Source of the DNA: Trueperaceae bacterium
Lineage (GTDB): Bacteria > Deinococcota > Deinococci > Deinococcales > Trueperaceae
DNA: 9,462 bases
Reading direction: 5' to 3'
NCBI GenBank assembly: GCA_007121175.1
Contig: SKMG01000214.1
Span: 1-9,462 of the forward strand
Each line of letters opens with the position of its first letter. Position 1 is the stretch's first letter. This document shows positions 6,030-9,462 of the stretch, piece by piece. The position numbers and the translations under genes were made by a program. Under the pieces are notes generated by a model. It saw only the letters and a list, made by a program, of their open reading frames with translations, did no database searches and was not told where the DNA came from.

Positions 6030-6467
6030 TCAGCCTCCGTACTCAGCCACCACGCTCAGGAGCGCGTGGACGCCTGCTGCTGCGGCCCGCACGCCGCCGA
6101 CGGTCTCGGCTTCGACGCCCTCCCGTGCGAGCGTCTCGACGGCGCGCAACACGGCGGTGAGGTCGGCGTGGTCCGGATGCGCCTCCGCATCGACCACGAT
6201 GCCCTGACCGAGGCCGTCGCACGGGTGCCCCCAGCCGGCGTCGAAGCCTTCACCGTCCTCACCGACGATGCAGTTGAGGACGTGTCCGAGGTGCCGTCGG
6301 GCACTCTCGAAGTCCTCGGCCTGCCTCGAGAACCCGGCGTGCTGGACCGCAGTCTCGACCTGGGCGTCGAAAGCCTCTCTGGTCGGCTGCGCCAGCGCCG
6401 CCCCGGGGTAGGCGAGTGCGATCGCCAGACCCATCGCGCTCAGCCATCGTCTCGTCTGTTGGCTCAC
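6030..6467 (-). CDS. Secreted alpha-helical protein with conserved-looking Cys/His, function unknown
   Basis: The 145-residue product has a clear signal peptide (MSQQTRRWLSAMGLAIALAYPGAALA, cleavage likely after Ala26). The mature part is predicted to be helical: a long helix to about residue 67 with His43, His59 and His62 (HAGFSR, RRHLGHVLNC), a Gly-rich loop holding Cys66 and Cys83 (VGEDGEGFD, HPCDGLGQG), and further Ala-rich helices with His97, His100 and His134. Two Cys 17 apart in an exported protein suggest a disulfide, and the His pattern allows metal or haem contact, but there is no CxxCH. I recall similar short exported proteins with the NC...PC...G.G pattern but cannot name a family. 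Start: GGAGG at 6480-6476 is eight bases before GTG 6467; the in-frame ATG 6473 would be only two bases from it. The stop of the cytochrome gene lies 28 bases upstream, so they are probably co-transcribed. Confidence 0.7.
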   Translation of the reverse strand: MSQQTRRWLSAMGLAIALAYPGAALAQPTREAFDAQVETAVQHAGFSRQAEDFESARRHLGHVLNCIVGEDGEGFDAGWGHPCDGLGQGIVVDAEAHPDHADLTAVLRAVETLAREGVEAETVGGVRAAAAGVHALLSVVAEYGG

Positions 6468-6495
6468 GGTCATCACCTCCGAGATGCGTCCGCCA

Positions 6496-6945
6496 TCACT
6501 CGGCGGGGGGATCGTCGAGCACGAACTCGGTCAGCCGCTCGCGGTCGGCCGGCAGCGGCTCCGGACCGCTCGGATAGCCGTTCTCGCTGAGGATGAACGC
6601 GAGGATCTCGGCGTAGACGTCGGCCTCCAAGCTGCCCGGGGCATCGAACGGCATCTCGGTGGTGATGATGCCGAAGGGATGCGAGAGCGGGCGATCGCCG
6701 AACTGATCCCTGTCGAGCGGCACCAGGGTCGGCCCGAACCCGCCCTCGAGCTCCGCTCCGTGGCAGCGCGCGCAGTGCTCGGCGAAAGCTTCGCGCCCCG
6801 CCTCCGCCTGCTCGGCGGTGAAGACACCGCTCGACACCGGCGCGCCGGACCCGTCCTCACCCTCGCCGAGCACCAGCGAGACCGGCGCGAGCATGACGCC
6901 CACCAGGAGCACTGCCGCCGCCCCCACACCGCGAGGTCGTTGCAT
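6496..6945 (-). CDS. Exported mono-haem cytochrome c (PQQ-dehydrogenase-associated type)
   Basis: The 149-residue protein has an N-terminal hydrophobic export helix (about residues 7-27; no obvious AxA site, so it may stay as an anchor) and one class I cytochrome c domain. The haem-binding motif CARCH covers residues 58-62, preceded by AGREAFAEHC. The likely axial methionine is Met98 in TTEMPFDAPGSL, followed by the helix YAEILAFILSENGYP. The MP..APGSL..Y..I.A.IL..NGYP pattern is typical of the cytochromes attached to or partnered with quinoprotein (PQQ) dehydrogenases, so it probably passes electrons from a periplasmic dehydrogenase; no such enzyme is in the window. ATG 6945 was chosen because GGAGG (6958-6954) lies eight bases upstream; an ATG at 6978 overlaps the promoter. 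It heads a transcript with the secreted helical protein gene and is divergent from the MFS gene. Confidence 0.88.
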   Translation of the reverse strand: MQRPRGVGAAAVLLVGVMLAPVSLVLGEGEDGSGAPVSSGVFTAEQAEAGREAFAEHCARCHGAELEGGFGPTLVPLDRDQFGDRPLSHPFGIITTEMPFDAPGSLEADVYAEILAFILSENGYPSGPEPLPADRERLTEFVLDDPPAE

Positions 6946-6969
6946 CGAGCTCACCTCCTCGTGGGGGCC

Positions 6970-6998
6970 AGTATGCATACGCGTGCTCTCGAGCGCAA
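6970..6998 (-). promoter_or_regulatory. Candidate promoter of the cytochrome c gene
   Basis: Read on the minus strand, TTGCGC (6998-6993) is followed after 17 bases by CATACT (6975-6970). The transcript would start near 6963, just before the ribosome site GGAGG (6958-6954). Its -35/-10 layout matches the candidate at 5898-5927. Confidence 0.45.
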
Positions 6999-7142
6999 GT
7001 CATTGCGAACGTGCGCCGCCGCGGCCCGGACGCCCGGTGGCGTCGTGCCGCATGCGCCCGGCGCCGCCACACGCCCTCGCTCCTGGGCGCGGTAGCGTCG
7101 TCCGGTGCCGGGCGCCCGCGTCGACAGTCCCGAGGTATGGCC

Positions 7143-8573
7143 ATGAGGCGCGCCGGCGAAGGCGGCAGCGCCCGGCCGGCCTCCGGCATGGCCGCGTTCT
7201 GGATCGCCTGGGGCGGTCTGCTCGCCTCCTTCACCGGCTCAGGGCTCACCCGCTTCGGGCTCAGCGTCTGGATCTACCAGGAAACGCGCGACGCCCAGGC
7301 GTTCGCGTTGCTCTTGTTCTTCGGCATCATCCCCTTGAGCATCGGCGCGCTGATCGCCGGCCCGCTGGTGGACCGCTGGGATCGGCGGCGCGTGCTGATG
7401 GCCAGCAACACGCTGGCCCGCGTTCCCACGCTGGTCGTGATGCTGCTGTGGTGGCAGGGAGGGCTGGAGCTGTGGCACATCTACGTCGCGCTGATCGCCA
7501 ACGGGCTGTCCAACGCCTTCGTGCTGCCGGCGTTCGACGCCAGCGTGCGCATGCTGGTCCCTCCTGAACGTCTGGCGCAGGCGTCGGGCTACACCCAGTT
7601 GATGCAGTCGCTCGGGGTCGTCGTGGGCCCGCCCATCGCCGGCTTCGTACTGGCGAGCTTCGGTCTCGGCAGTATCTTCGCCATCGACCTGGCAACCGCC
7701 GGCGTGGCGCTGATCGCGCTCGCGCTGGTGCGCATCCCCAACCCGGAGCAGTCGCGCAGCGGCGGGCGCCGTTCCGTCTGGGCGGACTTCGTGATCGGAC
7801 TGCGCTACGTGGCCGAGCGGCGAGCCTTCCTCTTCCTCTCGATCTTCCTGGCCGTGACGGTGTTCGGCTCGGCGTTCGTCTATGCGCTCTCCGGTCCGCT
7901 GGTGCTCGGGTTGGGCAACGAGGCGACCATCGGCCTGGTCTACGCTGCGTTCGGCGTCGGCGGCGTGGCCGGCGCGCTGGCGCTCGGTGCCTGGGGCGGG
8001 CCCCGGCGGCGCATCCCGGGCATCCTCTCCGCCACGCTCGCGGTCGGCATCGGCACCACGCTCGTCGGACTGCGACCCGACATCGTCTGGATCACCGTCG
8101 TCATCTGCCTGCTCGGAGCGGCCCAGGCCATCATGCTCGCGCTGCACCGACTGGTCTTCCAGGAGCACGGCGCGCCGGAGGTCTTAGGGCGCGTGTTCGC
8201 CTTCCGCCTGGTGGTGGCCGCTGCCGCGCAGGCCTCCGGGATCGTGATCGCTGGTAGCCTCGCAGCGCGCGTCTTCGAGCCCGCCATGGCCGTGGGAGGC
8301 GCCCTCGAGCCGTGGTTCGGACCGCTGCTGGGCAGCGGCGAGGGTCGCGGCGCCGCGCTGATGCTGGTGGTGGTAGGCCTGGGCATCGTGCTCGCGACGC
8401 TGGGCGCGGGCTCGCGGGGCGCGCGCACACTCGAGGACGAGCTGCTCTGCGCCGACCCGCCGACCCGCGAGCTGCCGACCGGCGTCGCCACGGGCACCTC
8501 AGGCGCCGCCGCTGACACCGCTGGCTCGTCGACCGCGTCGGCCCCGGGCGCCGCCGGCGACGGCCGACCCTAG
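7143..8573 (+). CDS. Major facilitator superfamily (MFS_3 / EntS-like) exporter
   Basis: The 476-residue protein has about twelve hydrophobic helices. The MFS signature between helices 2 and 3 is present: GPLVDRWDRRRVL at about residues 73-85. The N-terminal pattern (FWIAWGGLLASFTGSGLTRFGLSVWIYQETRDA) resembles the EntS/MFS_3 group, which export siderophores, macrolides or other small compounds; substrate assignment is not possible. The last 50 or so residues (after GSRGARTLEDELLC) form a Thr/Ala/Ser/Gly-rich, probably disordered cytoplasmic tail. ATG 7143 is preferred: GAGGT at 7132-7136 is six bases upstream, whereas ATG 7137 (two codons earlier) would abut it. A later ATG at 7188 would also keep all helices. 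No enterobactin-like biosynthesis genes are nearby. Confidence 0.85.
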   Translation: MRRAGEGGSARPASGMAAFWIAWGGLLASFTGSGLTRFGLSVWIYQETRDAQAFALLLFFGIIPLSIGALIAGPLVDRWDRRRVLMASNTLARVPTLVVMLLWWQGGLELWHIYVALIANGLSNAFVLPAFDASVRMLVPPERLAQASGYTQLMQSLGVVVGPPIAGFVLASFGLGSIFAIDLATAGVALIALALVRIPNPEQSRSGGRRSVWADFVIGLRYVAERRAFLFLSIFLAVTVFGSAFVYALSGPLVLGLGNEATIGLVYAAFGVGGVAGALALGAWGGPRRRIPGILSATLAVGIGTTLVGLRPDIVWITVVICLLGAAQAIMLALHRLVFQEHGAPEVLGRVFAFRLVVAAAAQASGIVIAGSLAARVFEPAMAVGGALEPWFGPLLGSGEGRGAALMLVVVGLGIVLATLGAGSRGARTLEDELLCADPPTRELPTGVATGTSGAAADTAGSSTASAPGAAGDGRP

Positions 8574-8637
8574 CCGAGCGCTGGCGCGACCAGCGGCGCC
8601 CACCGACGGCTCAAACGGGCACGCCGCTCGCTGCCGC
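8574..8637. other. Short gap between convergent genes
   Basis: The MFS and NAPRTase genes converge here. The only structure seen is a 6-bp hairpin, CGCTGG (8579-8584) with CCAGCG (8590-8595) and a 5-nt loop, overlapping the MFS end. It is too weak to call a terminator with confidence. Confidence 0.25.
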
Positions 8638-9462
8638 TCAGCCTGTGCTGGGCGTCTCGCCGCTCAACTCCCGACGCACCAGCTGCCACAGCGCTTCGCT
8701 GAGCGAGACGTGGTAGCGGTGCGGGTTGCGCAGCCGCATCACGCCGACGTCGAGGCGCTCCTCGTCGCGTTCGCGGCGCTGACGCAGCGTCCCGATGTCG
8801 GCCGCCACGGACCGGCGTGCGCCGTCGTCCCAGGCCACTTCCAGCAGCGGCTCGAGCTCGCTCACGTCGGAGGCTGCGAGGTCGCGTAGACGCTCGTCCC
8901 GCGGGTGGCGTAGGCGCAGGCCGTGCTCGGCCGTGGGGCGCTCGTCGTGCAGGACCATGAGGTCTGCGATCGCCATGCCGCGGGCGTCGTAGACGCGGTA
9001 CGAGCACTTGGCGCCGGGGAGGGTGGCCTTGTCGGGCGAGTCCGAGCGCTTGGTGCTGGGTTGCCAACCGCCGTCCCCCTCGACGGCGACCAGCTTGAAG
9101 ACGCCGTCGAGCGAAGGGGCGCCGTGGCTGGTGATGAGCCGCGTGCCGACACCGTACGCGAGCCGGTCCAGCACGCGGTGCGCCGAGAGACCGGCGGCCG
9201 GCGCCTCCTCCTCGATCTGCTGCCGAACCTGCCAGATGGTGAGCTCGTCGAGTTGGTTCGAGAGCGTGATGATCGCGTCCGGGAAGCCGGCGGCATCGAG
9301 TTCACGCGCGACTCGGACCGAGAGGTACGCCAGGTCGCCCGAGTCGAGGCGGACGCCGCGCGGCTCGTGCCCCCGCCGTCTCAGCTCCTCGAACACCGTG
9401 ATGGCGTTCGGGAGCCCGCTACCGAGCGTGTCGACGGTGTCGAGCAGCAGGATGCAGTCGTC
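8638..9462 (-). CDS. pncB: Nicotinate phosphoribosyltransferase, C-terminal part (start outside window)
   Basis: The frame is open to the right edge; 274 codons and the stop are visible, against about 450-490 for complete bacterial enzymes. The family landmarks are in order: DDCILLLDTVDTLGSGLPNAI at the edge, GVRLDSGDL at about 37-44 from the edge (the phosphate-binding DSG segment), LSNQLDE at about 67-73, YGVGTRLITSHGAPSLDGVFKLV at about 103-125, and KRSDSPDKATLPGAK..YRVYD at about 138-159. The enzyme joins nicotinate to PRPP to make nicotinate mononucleotide in the Preiss-Handler route of NAD salvage, in the cytosol. The catalytic His lies upstream of the visible part. The C-terminal helix-rich tail ends SGETPSTG. 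The pncB symbol rests on motif recognition. Confidence 0.9.
   Translation of the reverse strand, partial: DDCILLLDTVDTLGSGLPNAITVFEELRRRGHEPRGVRLDSGDLAYLSVRVARELDAAGFPDAIITLSNQLDELTIWQVRQQIEEEAPAAGLSAHRVLDRLAYGVGTRLITSHGAPSLDGVFKLVAVEGDGGWQPSTKRSDSPDKATLPGAKCSYRVYDARGMAIADLMVLHDERPTAEHGLRLRHPRDERLRDLAASDVSELEPLLEVAWDDGARRSVAADIGTLRQRRERDEERLDVGVMRLRNPHRYHVSLSEALWQLVRRELSGETPSTG

Noticed and set aside
5685..6590. 301-codon plus-strand open frame opposite the small minus-strand genes
   Set aside because: Composition is shadow-like. The minus strand carries signal peptides, a ribosome site and the CARCH-containing gene.
7239..8168. 309-codon minus-strand open frame opposite the MFS gene
   Set aside because: Asp/Gln/Arg/His-rich complement of membrane-helix codons, without start signals or motifs.
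1..9462. tRNA, rRNA, CRISPR array, IS elements or attachment sites
   Set aside because: No T-arm or anticodon pattern, no spaced direct repeats and no transposase or integrase motifs were seen on either strand; the only repeat is the 21-bp tandem at 697-746.

Overview
The window is high-GC DNA (roughly two thirds G+C by eye) from a free-living bacterium. Third codon positions are nearly all G or C, Shine-Dalgarno sites are mostly GGAGG-like, and several starts are GTG. The gene set (a BACON-like secreted protein, a small lipoprotein, a PQQ-dehydrogenase-type cytochrome c, EamA and MFS transporters) would suit a Deinococcota/Trueperaceae-like lineage. An actinobacterial or chloroflexotal source cannot be excluded from sequence alone. 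There is no transposase, integrase, CRISPR array, tRNA or rRNA; it reads as ordinary chromosomal DNA.

Layout. 1-750 (+) is the C-terminal end of a secreted protein with an Ig/BACON-like region, an acidic EF-hand-like loop and a helical tail built from a tandem 21-bp duplication. A perfect 14-bp hairpin follows it. 966-2267 (+) is a membrane-anchored S41-type peptidase. 2488-3345 (+) is an EamA-family transporter and 3441-3983 (+) a dCMP deaminase. 4214-4606 (+) is a small lipoprotein that ends in a very strong terminator hairpin. 4744-5448 (+) is a creatininase-family amidohydrolase.

The minus strand then carries a cluster of small genes. Read in its own direction, a mono-haem cytochrome c (6945-6496) is followed 28 nt later by a secreted helical protein with two Cys and many His (6467-6030) and a 15-bp hairpin. 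A second unit follows: a putative 45-residue basic peptide (5868-5731) and, five bases after its stop, a 60-residue hydrophobic peptide (5725-5543). Both units have a similar candidate promoter (TTGC-N at -35, CATACT at -10, spacers 17 and 18). This is the least explained part of the window.

The right part holds an MFS exporter (7143-8573, +), divergent from the cytochrome gene, and convergent with the C-terminal part of nicotinate phosphoribosyltransferase (minus strand, running off the right edge).

Apart from the redox/small-protein cluster, the genes look like independent housekeeping or transport genes: pyrimidine nucleotide supply, NAD salvage, amidohydrolysis and export. No well-formed novel system can be demonstrated; the minus-strand small-gene cluster is the best candidate.
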